Part shown: positions 16,078-25,372 of the stretch, piece by piece
How positions within the stretch are numbered: the stretch's first letter is position 1
Layout: each line of letters opens with the position of its first letter
NCBI GenBank assembly: GCA_023426435.1
Contig: JAFAAS010000191.1
Span: 1 to 31,133 of the forward strand
Direction: 5' to 3'
Length of the DNA stretch: 31,133 nucleotides
Source of the DNA: Verrucomicrobiota bacterium
GTDB lineage: Bacteria > Verrucomicrobiota > Verrucomicrobiia > Opitutales > Opitutaceae
Program-made: the position numbers and the translations under genes
The notes under the pieces: model-generated
Databases searched by the model: none
What the model was told of the DNA's origin: nothing
What the model saw: the letters and a program-made list of their open reading frames with translations, nothing else

Positions 16078-16488
16078 ATGACTCCCGACCTCACCTTCTT
16101 CGCCTTTCTGCCCGACGTGGGCGGTGGAGAGATGATGCTCATCCTTCTGGTCGTTCTGCTTCTCTTCGGCGGCGATCAGATGCCTCAAATGGCCAAGAAA
16201 CTCGGCAAAACCATCAGCCAGTTCAAAAAAGCCGCCAACGAGGTCGAGCGTGAGATCAAGCGCGCCATTGACGAGGTGCCCGACGTCCCCGATGTCCGCG
16301 CCACCATCGAAGATTCCGTCCGCGACAAACCCCGCCCGAAACGTCCCGCCGCGCCCGCCGCAGAGCCGCAGCCGGTTCCTCCTGCGACGACTGTCACCGA
16401 CGGCCCGCCCATCGCCCCCACTCCCGCTCCTTTGCCCGCATCCGCCCCCGGCACCCCGCCGCAATCGCCCCCGCCCCCGGGCACGTGA
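16078..16488 (+). CDS. tatA: Sec-independent translocase protein TatA/TatE family
   Basis: This 136-residue protein forms the pore-lining part of the twin-arginine translocase for folded proteins. It has the expected short N-terminal membrane helix (about 18-33, EMMLILLVVLLLFGG), a hinge, and the amphipathic helix (QMPQMAKKLGKTISQFKKAANEVEREIKRA, about 35-65). A long Pro/Ala-rich tail follows from about 85. FG followed by DQMPQMAKKLG stands in for the common FGxxKLPELARxLG motif. The tail is longer than in most TatA proteins, and TatB cannot be excluded by length alone. The stop codon overlaps the GTG start of the Smr gene by 4 bases. tatC is not in the window. Confidence 0.9.
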   Translation: MTPDLTFFAFLPDVGGGEMMLILLVVLLLFGGDQMPQMAKKLGKTISQFKKAANEVEREIKRAIDEVPDVPDVRATIEDSVRDKPRPKRPAAPAAEPQPVPPATTVTDGPPIAPTPAPLPASAPGTPPQSPPPPGT

Positions 16489-16772
16489 GCTCGCCGGATC
16501 ACTCCGACGCACCCGTCCCGCTCCCGATCACCGGCGAGCTCGATCTGCATACGTTCCGCCCGCAAGATCTCGGCGAACTGATTCCCGCTTATCTCGCCGA
16601 ATGCGCCGCGCGCGGCCTCCGCGAGGTTCGCATCGTTCACGGCAAGGGCACCGGGACGTTGCGCACCACCGTCCACACGCTTCTTCAACGCTCACCTCTC
16701 GTCGCATCGTTCCGCCTCGGTGACGAACACTCCGGATCCTGGGGCGCCACCCTCGTCACGCTTCACCGATGA
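16485..16772 (+). CDS. Small Smr-domain protein
   Basis: This 95-residue protein is essentially one Smr domain (residues 15-95), the nuclease-like domain found at the end of MutS2 and in small stand-alone proteins. Its signatures are LDLHTFRPQDLGELIPAYL, in which the LDLH block is the first conserved motif, VRIVHGKGTGTLR (about 47-59, the HGxGxG motif) and the terminal GSWGATLVTL. Stand-alone Smr proteins can nick DNA or RNA and are linked to ribosome rescue in some bacteria; the substrate here is unknown. The GTG start is fixed by a 4-base overlap with tatA, and its own stop overlaps the next ATG, so it is the middle of a three-gene overlapping unit. Confidence 0.9.
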   Translation: MSSPDHSDAPVPLPITGELDLHTFRPQDLGELIPAYLAECAARGLREVRIVHGKGTGTLRTTVHTLLQRSPLVASFRLGDEHSGSWGATLVTLHR

Positions 16773-18004
16773 AACGCCTCCGTTTCCTCCTCGCCTTCTG
16801 CGTCCTTTTTCTCATCGCGCTTCACTCCGGTTGCACGTCGCCCAACGCCAGCCGCCCCACGCCGCTGCTCCTGCTCGTATCGATGGACGGCTTTCGCTGG
16901 GACTACCTCGATCTCTACGCCAACGAAACACCCACGCTTCGCCGCTTGCGCGACACCGGCGCTTCCTCCCACGGCCTCATTCCCGTCTTTCCTTCCAACA
17001 CCTTCCCCAACCACTACTCCATCGTCACCGGCCTGTATCCATCGAACCACGGCATCATCAATAACCAGTTTTTCGATCCATCCACCGGCCGCCTCTTTCG
17101 CGCCGGCCCCGGCGGCAACGTCACCGAAAACGAATGGTGGCACGGCGAACCCATTTGGGTCACCGCCGAAAAATCCGGCATCCGCACCGCCGTCAGCTTC
17201 TGGCCCGGCAGCGAAGCCGAAATCAAAGGCCTTCGCCCGTCCTTCTGGCGCACCTTCGATCCGCGCGCCTCGTTCGAGGAACGTTTCGCCGAATTCCGCG
17301 GCTGGCTCGCGCTTCCCGCCCCCGAACGCCCGCAAGTCATCACCTTCTATCTCGAGGAAGCCAATTCCTTCGGCCATCGCTTCGGCCCCGAATCGCGCGA
17401 ACTCGCCCAAGCGATCCAACTCCTCGACGCCCAACTCGCCGATCTCCTCAACGCCATCGCCGCCGCTCATCTCGAGGTAAATGTCGTGATCGTCGCCGAC
17501 CACGGCATGACGCCCATCAGCCGCGATCGCGTGGTTTACCTCGACGACTACCTCTCGCTCGAAGATGTGCAGATCGACTTCGACGGCCCCGTCGCCGGCC
17601 TCCGCCCGCTGCAGGGAAACATCGACACCCTCCTCGCCGGCTTCGCTTCGCTCCGACACGCCCGCGCCTTCCGCATCGAAGATCTCCCCGCGCACTTTCG
17701 CATCGATCCCCGCAACCCGCGCAATCCTCCCGTGTGGATCGTCCCCGACGAGGGCTGGGAAATCTACACGCGTCCCCGCATCGCCGCTTGGGGCGATCGT
17801 TTCAACAAAGGCGACCACGGCTACGACCCCGCTCTGCGCAGCATGCATGGCATTTTCATCGCCCACGGTCCGTCGATCCGAAATCTCCGCGCGCCGCTCG
17901 AGGCCTTCGAAAACATCCACATCTATCATCTCCTCTGCGCCCTCGCCGCCCTCACCCCCGCTCCCAACGACGGCGATACTCGCCTGCTGCAGCTCCTGAA
18001 ATAA
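16769..18004 (+). CDS. Ecto-nucleotide pyrophosphatase/phosphodiesterase-family lipoprotein
   Basis: This 411-residue protein has a lipoprotein signal with cleavage before C22 (LHSGC), so it is probably membrane-anchored outside the cytoplasm. The alkaline-phosphatase-fold domain shows D40 in VSMDGFR, the nucleophile T78 in FPSNTFPN, D244-H245 in VADHGM and H350 in KGDHGYD, as in ENPP enzymes that hydrolyse nucleotide or phosphodiester bonds. One usual metal ligand differs: the family motif EEPD-x-x-GH reads E-E-A-N-S-F-G-H here, so Asn199 stands where Asp is expected, while H203 is kept. The ATG overlaps the Smr stop by 4 bases. Substrate unknown. Confidence 0.88.
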   Translation: MKRLRFLLAFCVLFLIALHSGCTSPNASRPTPLLLLVSMDGFRWDYLDLYANETPTLRRLRDTGASSHGLIPVFPSNTFPNHYSIVTGLYPSNHGIINNQFFDPSTGRLFRAGPGGNVTENEWWHGEPIWVTAEKSGIRTAVSFWPGSEAEIKGLRPSFWRTFDPRASFEERFAEFRGWLALPAPERPQVITFYLEEANSFGHRFGPESRELAQAIQLLDAQLADLLNAIAAAHLEVNVVIVADHGMTPISRDRVVYLDDYLSLEDVQIDFDGPVAGLRPLQGNIDTLLAGFASLRHARAFRIEDLPAHFRIDPRNPRNPPVWIVPDEGWEIYTRPRIAAWGDRFNKGDHGYDPALRSMHGIFIAHGPSIRNLRAPLEAFENIHIYHLLCALAALTPAPNDGDTRLLQLLK

Positions 18005-18027
18005 CAGCTCGCTATCCCCGCAGCGCT

Positions 18028-18106
18028 GATGGACGCGCGGTGCCCCCACCGCTGATGGAGGCGCGGTGCCTCCACCGCCGATGGAGGCGCGGTGCCCCCA
18101 CCGCGC
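18028..18106. repeat. Three tandem 26-bp GC-hairpin repeats
   Basis: Copies at 18028-18053, 18054-18079 and 18080-18105 each start GATGGA and contain GCGCGGTG, a C-rich loop and CACCGC. They differ at only three or so positions. The third copy folds into a perfect 8-bp stem (GCGCGGTG / CACCGCGC, 18087-18094 and 18099-18106). A T-rich stretch follows some 10 bases later, so it may act as a weak terminator for the tatA operon. The same hairpin core forms the terminator at 11163-11190, and a degenerate copy lies at 10233-10251. Confidence 0.9.
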
Positions 18107-18200
18107 ACAGCGCCTTTTCGTTTTCTGCAACTTCACGAAACGAGCCCGTGTTCTTCGCGCACCAGCAAAGAAAACAAGAACACACATCCCACCTCGCTCC

Positions 18201-18425
18201 ATGAAACTCGCCTCCTTCCTCCTCCACATCGCGATCGCCGCTTCACTCGCCGCCGCGTTGTCGCTCATCACCGGCCACACGGCTCTCGGCGTCTTCAGCT
18301 TCGCCGCACTCACCTTCCTCGGCGCCATCGCTGCACACGACTACGCTCCGCGTTCCATCCATCTCACCGCCAACGCTCGCGCTCACTCCGCCCGCCGTCC
18401 CAATCCGCTCCGCCTCGCCGCCTGA
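18201..18425 (+). CDS. Small two-helix membrane protein
   Basis: This 74-residue protein starts at ATG 18201 and has two hydrophobic segments (about 4-24, ASFLLHIAIAASLAAALSLI, and 28-46, ALGVFSFAALTFLGAIAAH) followed by a basic tail rich in Arg and Ala. It has no known motif. The codon bias (C/G in third positions) fits a real gene, and it stands alone between the tandem repeats and the AIM24 gene. It may span the membrane as a hairpin. Function is unknown, and the call rests on composition and membrane segments only. Confidence 0.55.
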   Translation: MKLASFLLHIAIAASLAAALSLITGHTALGVFSFAALTFLGAIAAHDYAPRSIHLTANARAHSARRPNPLRLAA

Positions 18426-18513
18426 TCGATCCACGCTCCGCACGTGCGGCAACAGGCCGCCTCGCGCACTCAACATTGATCTTTTCCCGCCACCTCATCA
18501 CTTCTCGCCATCC

Positions 18514-19314
18514 ATGAACCCGATGCACGTCATTGACTACAAGATCCACGGCGACGACATGCAGTTCGTCGAGATCGAGCTCGATCCTTCCGAAGCCGTG
18601 GTCGCCGAAGCCGGCGGCATGATGTTCATGGACGACGGTATCGCGATGCAGACCGTCTTCGGCGATGGCTCGCAGCAAAACTCCGGCTTCATGGGCGCGC
18701 TCCTCGGTGCCGGAAAACGCCTGCTCACCGGCGAATCGCTTTTCATGACGGTGTTCCAGAATCAGGGCGCCGGAAAAAAACGCGTCGCTTTCGGCGCCCC
18801 GTTCCCCGGCAAGATCGTTCCGGTCCACCTCTCCGAACTCGGCGGCGAACTCATCGCGCAAAAAGACTCCTTCCTCTGCGCCGCCAAAGGCGTGAGCGTC
18901 GGCATCGCTTTCCAAAAACGTCTCGGCACCGGCTTGTTCGGCGGCGAGGGCTTCATCATGCAGCGTCTCACCGGCGACGGCTGGGCCTTCGTCCACGCCG
19001 GCGGCACGCTCTACGAACGCACGCTCGCGCCCGGCGAAATGCTCCGCGTCGACACCGGCTGCATCGTCGCCTTCCAGCGCAGCGTCGATTACGATATCCA
19101 GTTTGTCGGCGGCATCAAAACCGCCCTCTTCGGCGGCGAAGGACTCTTCTTCGCCACCCTCCGCGGCCCCGGCAAAGTCTGGCTGCAATCCCTGCCCTTC
19201 TCGCGCCTCGCCGGCCGCATCATCGCCGCCGCACCGAAAACCGGCAGCGGCGGTCGTGGCGAAGGCTCGATCCTCGGCGGCCTCGGTCGCGTCATCGACG
19301 GCGACAACAGTTGA
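18514..19314 (+). CDS. AIM24 / TIGR00266 family protein
   Basis: This 266-residue protein matches the AIM24 family, widespread beta-rich proteins of unknown biochemical role (the eukaryotic relative is a mitochondrial inner-membrane organiser). Family features are the early block VEIELDPSEAVVAEAGGMMFMDDGI, the GESLFMTVFQNQG segment (about 73-85), the middle GGGG-type turns (GTGLFGGEGFIMQRLTG) and the near-terminal GGIKTALFGGEGLFFATLRGPGKVWLQSLPFSRLA block (about 198-232). It ends in a Gly-rich tail. No signal peptide or membrane helix is seen. The start is ATG 18514; an ATG three codons later is also possible. It appears to be transcribed alone or with the small gene upstream. Confidence 0.93.
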   Translation: MNPMHVIDYKIHGDDMQFVEIELDPSEAVVAEAGGMMFMDDGIAMQTVFGDGSQQNSGFMGALLGAGKRLLTGESLFMTVFQNQGAGKKRVAFGAPFPGKIVPVHLSELGGELIAQKDSFLCAAKGVSVGIAFQKRLGTGLFGGEGFIMQRLTGDGWAFVHAGGTLYERTLAPGEMLRVDTGCIVAFQRSVDYDIQFVGGIKTALFGGEGLFFATLRGPGKVWLQSLPFSRLAGRIIAAAPKTGSGGRGEGSILGGLGRVIDGDNS

Positions 19315-19384
19315 CCGCCGCTCCGGCGTTTCGCCCGTATCTGGACCGCAACCACCGCTGGTCCAACGCATGGTTGTTTTCTCC

Positions 19385-19407
19385 GGGGCGGCTCGCATGC
19401 TCGCCCC
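19385..19407 (+). promoter_or_regulatory. Hairpin directly in front of the DUF4199-type gene
   Basis: GGGGCG (19385-19390) pairs with CGCCCC (19402-19407), leaving an 11-base loop, and the hairpin ends 5 bases before the ATG at 19413. No Shine-Dalgarno is visible there. It may hide the start from ribosomes or may be another GC-rich dispersed repeat. Confidence 0.4.
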
Positions 19408-19412
19408 GCCCC

Positions 19413-19949
19413 ATGAAAATCTACCTCACCTACGGTTTCGTCGCCGCGCTGTGCAACACCCTGCTCGCCGTCGTTCTCTTCTTTCTCGGACTTCATTCGG
19501 ATCCGGAAAAACTCAGCACCGCTCAATGGATCGGCTGGATCGGCGGTCTCATCATCTCCATCGCCGGCATCGTTCTCGGAACCAAAGCCCGCCGCGCTGA
19601 ACGCTCCGCGAACGAGCCGTTCACCTACGGCCAGGCGCTCGGCGCCGGCGTCATGATCGCACTCTTCGCCGCACTCTTCGGAGCAATCGGACACTTCCTC
19701 TACATGAGCATGATCAACCCGGGCATGACCGAAATCGTCATTCAGTCGCAAATCGCCCAACTTGAGGCTTCCGGGATGAGCAGTTCTCAAATCGAAAGCG
19801 CAGAATCCATCACGCGAAAGATGATGCACCCCGCCATCCAAGCCGCCTTCGCCTTCATTTTCGGGTTCATCTTCAACGCCGTCATCGCACTGATCGCATC
19901 GGCCTTCTTGAAACGCTCCGAAGTTCCCCCACTGCCCCACGGCGCATAA
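19413..19949 (+). CDS. DUF4199-type four-helix membrane protein
   Basis: This 178-residue protein has four membrane helices (about 5-27, 36-58, 72-97 and 145-170) with a short soluble loop between helices 3 and 4. That loop carries the conserved MINPGMTE and the polar helix leading to ITRKMMHP. This pattern matches DUF4199, a family of unknown function common in Bacteroidota and Verrucomicrobiota. The start is placed at ATG 19413, where the first helix begins; the frame is open upstream for another 34 codons but without recognisable features. It follows the AIM24 gene after 98 bases. Confidence 0.82.
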   Translation: MKIYLTYGFVAALCNTLLAVVLFFLGLHSDPEKLSTAQWIGWIGGLIISIAGIVLGTKARRAERSANEPFTYGQALGAGVMIALFAALFGAIGHFLYMSMINPGMTEIVIQSQIAQLEASGMSSSQIESAESITRKMMHPAIQAAFAFIFGFIFNAVIALIASAFLKRSEVPPLPHGA

Positions 19950-20063
19950 ATGGAACCGCCGAAGAGCGGAGCCTGATCCTCCGGCTTCAATCGCCAGCGC
20001 TACCCGCCCGATTCGCCGCCCACCGACACCGCCACCAAACTGCGAACACTCCATTCGCAGGCA

Positions 20064-20096
20064 TTAAAAAGGGGCCCGGATTTCTCCGAGCCCCTT
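20064..20096 (-). terminator. Terminator of the 61-residue membrane protein gene
   Basis: The stem AAGGGGC (20069-20075) with GCCCCTT (20090-20096), extended inside by CGGA/TCCG after one mismatch, runs on the minus strand into TTTTTAAT. It lies 25 bases after the stop of the minus-strand gene. In the plus direction it is followed by only a poor T tract, so it mainly serves the minus strand. Confidence 0.85.
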
Positions 20097-20120
20097 GTTC
20101 GTAGGATTACGTTTTCGACC

Positions 20121-20306
20121 TTATTCGCGGCCGAAAACCCGCTTCCAATCGATGCGGTATTCCAACGCCATCACGCCGAGCAGCGCGAGAACGCTGCCAT
20201 AGCCGATGAGGTTTTCCACAGCGATCGGGGAACGGAAGAAAAGCACGAGGGCGGCAACAGCGATCACGCCGGGGAGAGCCGCAAGGAGCAGTTTGTTGTT
20301 CTTCAT
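20121..20306 (-). CDS. Small two-helix membrane protein, divergent from the OxyR-type regulator
   Basis: This 61-residue protein begins MKNNKLLLAALPGVIAVAAL, has two hydrophobic segments (about 5-24 and 34-48) and ends in a basic and acidic tail (EYRIDWKRVFGRE). No family was recognised. It has its own terminator, and a plausible promoter lies upstream (-35 TTTCAA at 20382-20377, 18-base spacer, -10 TATTAT at 20358-20353). The adjoining OxyR-type operator abuts that -35 box, the placement used by OxyR to activate a promoter. The gene is therefore predicted to be a target of the divergent regulator, perhaps an oxidative-stress membrane protein. The function itself is unknown. Confidence 0.7.
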   Translation of the reverse strand: MKNNKLLLAALPGVIAVAALVLFFRSPIAVENLIGYGSVLALLGVMALEYRIDWKRVFGRE

Positions 20307-20352
20307 ATGTGTGTCTTTCGTGTTTCGCCAACACGACCGTGTTGACGCGGCG

Positions 20353-20382
20353 ATAATACCGCACTCGCGGCAATAGTTGAAA
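20353..20382 (-). promoter_or_regulatory. Candidate sigma-70 promoter of the 61-residue gene
   Basis: On the minus strand TTTCAA (20382-20377) and TATTAT (20358-20353) are separated by 18 bases, giving a start near 20346 and a leader of about 40 bases. The -10 is near consensus and the -35 is weak, as expected for a promoter that needs an activator. It touches the operator at 20382-20418. Confidence 0.5.
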
Positions 20383-20418
20383 TTGCGTTTTACTATCTAA
20401 CCCATAGTCCTCGCCTAT
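20382..20418. promoter_or_regulatory. OxyR-type operator between the divergent genes
   Basis: Four tetramers at exact 7-base spacing, ATTG-N7-CTAT-N7-ATAG-N7-CTAT (starts at 20382, 20393, 20404 and 20415), match the classical OxyR site ATAG-N7-CTAT-N7-ATAG-N7-CTAT in 15 of 16 positions. The last CTAT overlaps the ATG of the regulator (20417), so binding should block that gene. The other end abuts the -35 box of the divergent gene, so binding could activate it. Confidence 0.85.
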
Positions 20419-21388
20419 GGAAATGCATCAACTCCGTTACGCCGTCGCCGTCGTCGACGCCGGCAACTTCACCCGGGCCGCCGAGCGTTGCAACGTCACT
20501 CAACCTACGCTCAGTCAACAAATACTGAATCTGGAATCCGAGATCGGCCACAAACTTTTCCATCGCCTCGGGCGCAAAGCCGTCCTCACCGAGGCCGGAG
20601 CGGTCTTTCTGGAGCGAGCCCGGAGAATCCTCTTCGAAGTCGAAAACGCCGCGAAAGAACTCAGCGATCACCCTTCGCTCGATCGCCAAATCACCGTCGG
20701 CGCCCTCCCCACGGTCGCCCCCTACCTGCTCCTGCCGCTCATCGCCCACTTCCGCAAGTCTCACCCCAACCTCACGATCCACGTCCGCGAAGACTTCCGC
20801 CAGGACCTCGTTCGCGCCGTCGTGGAGGGCGACCTCGATCTCGCTCTCGTCAGCCTTCCCGTCAAAGACCCTCGTCTTTCCATCGAACCGCTCATGACCG
20901 AGCCTCTGCTGCTCGTCGTCGGCAAAGACCATCCGTTCGCCAATCGCGACGAAATCGGCCTGCAGGACATCGCCGAGGAAACGTTCGTCACGATGGGCGA
21001 TTCGAGCACGCTCGCCGGCCAAATTCGCGGTTTCTTCGGCGATCACAACATCGAGCCCAAAGTCGGCTACCGCTGCGCTCAGGTCGCCACGCTTAAAGCC
21101 TTCGTCGCCATGGGCGCCGGCATCTCAATCCTCCCTCTCGTGGATCGCATGCCCGAAGACACCGACTCCCTCGTTTATCTTCGTCTCGCCGGCAGCGCCC
21201 CCACCCGTCAGCTCGCCGTCATCCGCCACCTTCAACGCTACCAAAGCCGCGGCGCGGAACAGTTTCTCGCCATTCTCCGCGACTACGTCGCCGAAAAACA
21301 CACCCAGCATCCGTTCGACGGCTCCACGCCCCCAGTCCCACCGGCCAGCACCAAGCGATCCCCGCGCCGCGCCAGCAACTCCGCGTAA
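20417..21388 (+). CDS. oxyR: LysR-family regulator of the OxyR type, lacking both redox cysteines
   Basis: This 323-residue protein has the LysR winged HTH (1-60, NFTRAAERCNVTQPTLSQQILNLESEIG) and a substrate-binding-type sensor domain with the OxyR-type LPTVAPYLLLP (97-107) and DHPFANRDE (171-179). Placed against E. coli OxyR, the redox loop reads DSSTLAGQIRGFF (195-207). The positions of C199 and C208 are then T198 and F207, and the only cysteines are C25 and C220. It therefore cannot form the classical disulphide switch. The operator in front, overlapping its own start, supports an OxyR identity and autoregulation. ATG 20417 and ATG 20423 are both possible starts, and no Shine-Dalgarno is seen. 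Confidence 0.8.
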   Translation: MEMHQLRYAVAVVDAGNFTRAAERCNVTQPTLSQQILNLESEIGHKLFHRLGRKAVLTEAGAVFLERARRILFEVENAAKELSDHPSLDRQITVGALPTVAPYLLLPLIAHFRKSHPNLTIHVREDFRQDLVRAVVEGDLDLALVSLPVKDPRLSIEPLMTEPLLLVVGKDHPFANRDEIGLQDIAEETFVTMGDSSTLAGQIRGFFGDHNIEPKVGYRCAQVATLKAFVAMGAGISILPLVDRMPEDTDSLVYLRLAGSAPTRQLAVIRHLQRYQSRGAEQFLAILRDYVAEKHTQHPFDGSTPPVPPASTKRSPRRASNSA

Positions 21389-21462
21389 ACTTCCCCGGAT
21401 CGGCCCGGCCTCCGTGGTCGCGCGGTTGCGCTTTATCGCGATCCGCCAACGCTCCCCGTCCC

Positions 21463-22728
21463 ATGTCCGTCGACACCCATGCGCAAACACCGCGACGCGA
21501 GTTCGCCACGCTCCTCGCCCTCGGAGCGATCATGTTTACGCACATCCTGGATTTCATGATCATGATGCCGCTCGGCGCGCAGCTCATGCGGGTGTTCGAG
21601 ATCACTCCGGCAAAATTCACCCAACTCGTCGCCAGCTACGGCTTCGCCGCCGCCGCCGCGGGTTTCGCCGGCGGCTTCCTCCTCGATCGTTTCGATCGCA
21701 CCCGCTCCCTGCTTTTCCTCTACGGCGGATTCGCCCTCGCAACCATCGCCTGCGGACTCGCGCCCACTTACGCATGGCTGCTGGTCGCTCGCATCGCCGC
21801 CGGCGCTTTCGGCGGCCTCGCCGGTTCCATGGTCAACGCCATGGTCGGCGACATCATCCCCATCCATCGCCGCGGCCGCGCCATGAGTTGGATCGCCGCC
21901 GCCTTCCCGCTCGCGTCCGTGCTCGGCGTCCCCGCCGGTCTCGTCCTCGCCGCTCATTTCGGCTGGCACGCGCCTTTCTTCATGCTCGCCGGTTGCAGCG
22001 CCGTCATCCTCGCCATCGCCTGGCTCGTTCTTCCACGCATCCACACCGCCGTCCAGGACCACCGCCCGCTTCGTCAAATGCGCGAAATCGTTTCGCACGG
22101 TGTCCACATTCGCGCTTTCGCGTTAGGCGCCGTGCTCGTCATGGGCGGCGGCGTCGTCGTGCCTTTTCTCGCCCCGAGTTTCATCACCAACGTCGGCCTC
22201 AACGAATCCGTCCAACTCCCCATCGCCTACGCCGTCGGCGGCATCGCCACCGCTTTCAACACCCCTCTCCTCGGCTGGCTCAGCGATCACATGGATCGCC
22301 TGAAACTCCTCGCCATCACGTCCGCCATCGCCGTCGTCGTCGTCATCGCGATCACCCGCCTCGGCCCCAGCTCCGTGCTCGTCGCATCCCTCATGATGGC
22401 CGCTTTCATGGTCAGCATGTCCAGCCGCTTCTCGCCCACGATGACCATGATCACCAACGCCGTCGAAGGCCGCTACCGCGGCGGTTTCATGAGCGTCAAC
22501 GCCGCCCTTCAGCAAGCGTCCTCCGCGCTCGCCAACATCGTCGCCGGCCTCTTCATCTCCCGCGCCCCCACCGGCCGGCTCCTCGGCTTTCAAAATCTCG
22601 GCTACGTCGCCGCCGGTTTCTTTATCCTCACCGTGCTCCTCGCCGCCGAGCTCCGCTCCGTCGCACCCCACGTCGCCGCCCCCGCCAAAAAACTCCCCGC
22701 GCCGCCCGCCACCGAAGCCGCCGCCTGA
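21463..22728 (+). CDS. Major facilitator superfamily transporter (DHA1-type)
   Basis: This 421-residue protein has about 12 membrane helices and the drug/proton antiporter layout. It opens with ATLLALGAIMFTHILDFMIMMPLGAQL, has the motif A-like GGFLLDRFDRTRSL between helices 2 and 3, and a helix-4 and -5 region ARIAAGAFGGLAGSMVNAMVGDIIP with GRAMSWIAAAFPLASVLGVPAG, as in sugar- or drug-efflux members related to AraJ and YdhP. The C-terminus is a Pro/Ala-rich cytoplasmic tail. The substrate cannot be told from sequence. It begins 74 bases after the OxyR-type gene and ends 4 bases before the U32 gene, so it is probably coupled to the latter. Confidence 0.9.
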   Translation: MSVDTHAQTPRREFATLLALGAIMFTHILDFMIMMPLGAQLMRVFEITPAKFTQLVASYGFAAAAAGFAGGFLLDRFDRTRSLLFLYGGFALATIACGLAPTYAWLLVARIAAGAFGGLAGSMVNAMVGDIIPIHRRGRAMSWIAAAFPLASVLGVPAGLVLAAHFGWHAPFFMLAGCSAVILAIAWLVLPRIHTAVQDHRPLRQMREIVSHGVHIRAFALGAVLVMGGGVVVPFLAPSFITNVGLNESVQLPIAYAVGGIATAFNTPLLGWLSDHMDRLKLLAITSAIAVVVVIAITRLGPSSVLVASLMMAAFMVSMSSRFSPTMTMITNAVEGRYRGGFMSVNAALQQASSALANIVAGLFISRAPTGRLLGFQNLGYVAAGFFILTVLLAAELRSVAPHVAAPAKKLPAPPATEAAA

Positions 22729-22732
22729 TCCG

Positions 22733-25273
<2,541 letters not shown>

Positions 25274-25322
25274 CCCCGCCGCCGCCGCAGCTCTCCCCTC
25301 ACCCTCCCCCTCACCTTCTCCA

Positions 25323-25347
25323 AAGTGTCATATAATGTATGACACTT
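25323..25347. repeat. AT-rich interrupted palindrome, copy 3 (different arms, same core)
   Basis: AAGTGTCATA-TAATG-TATGACACTT has perfect 10-bp arms around a 5-base centre. Its reverse strand contains ATACATTATAT, the same 11-base core as the palindromes at 15909 and 15974, while the outer arms differ and still pair perfectly. It includes TATAAT (25331-25336) and lies 25 bases upstream of the hydrolase start, but no -35 box is visible at the right distance. Confidence 0.85.
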
Positions 25348-25372
25348 CCCGTTCGCGAAATCCGCCACCTCC

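Noticed and set aside
18028..18106. CRISPR-like array
   Set aside because: The three 26-bp units are directly adjacent with no spacers and are internally self-complementary; no cas genes are nearby.
25331..25336. TATAAT as -10 box of the hydrolase promoter
   Set aside because: It is part of the palindrome, and no -35-like hexamer lies 16-18 bases upstream; kept only as a remark.
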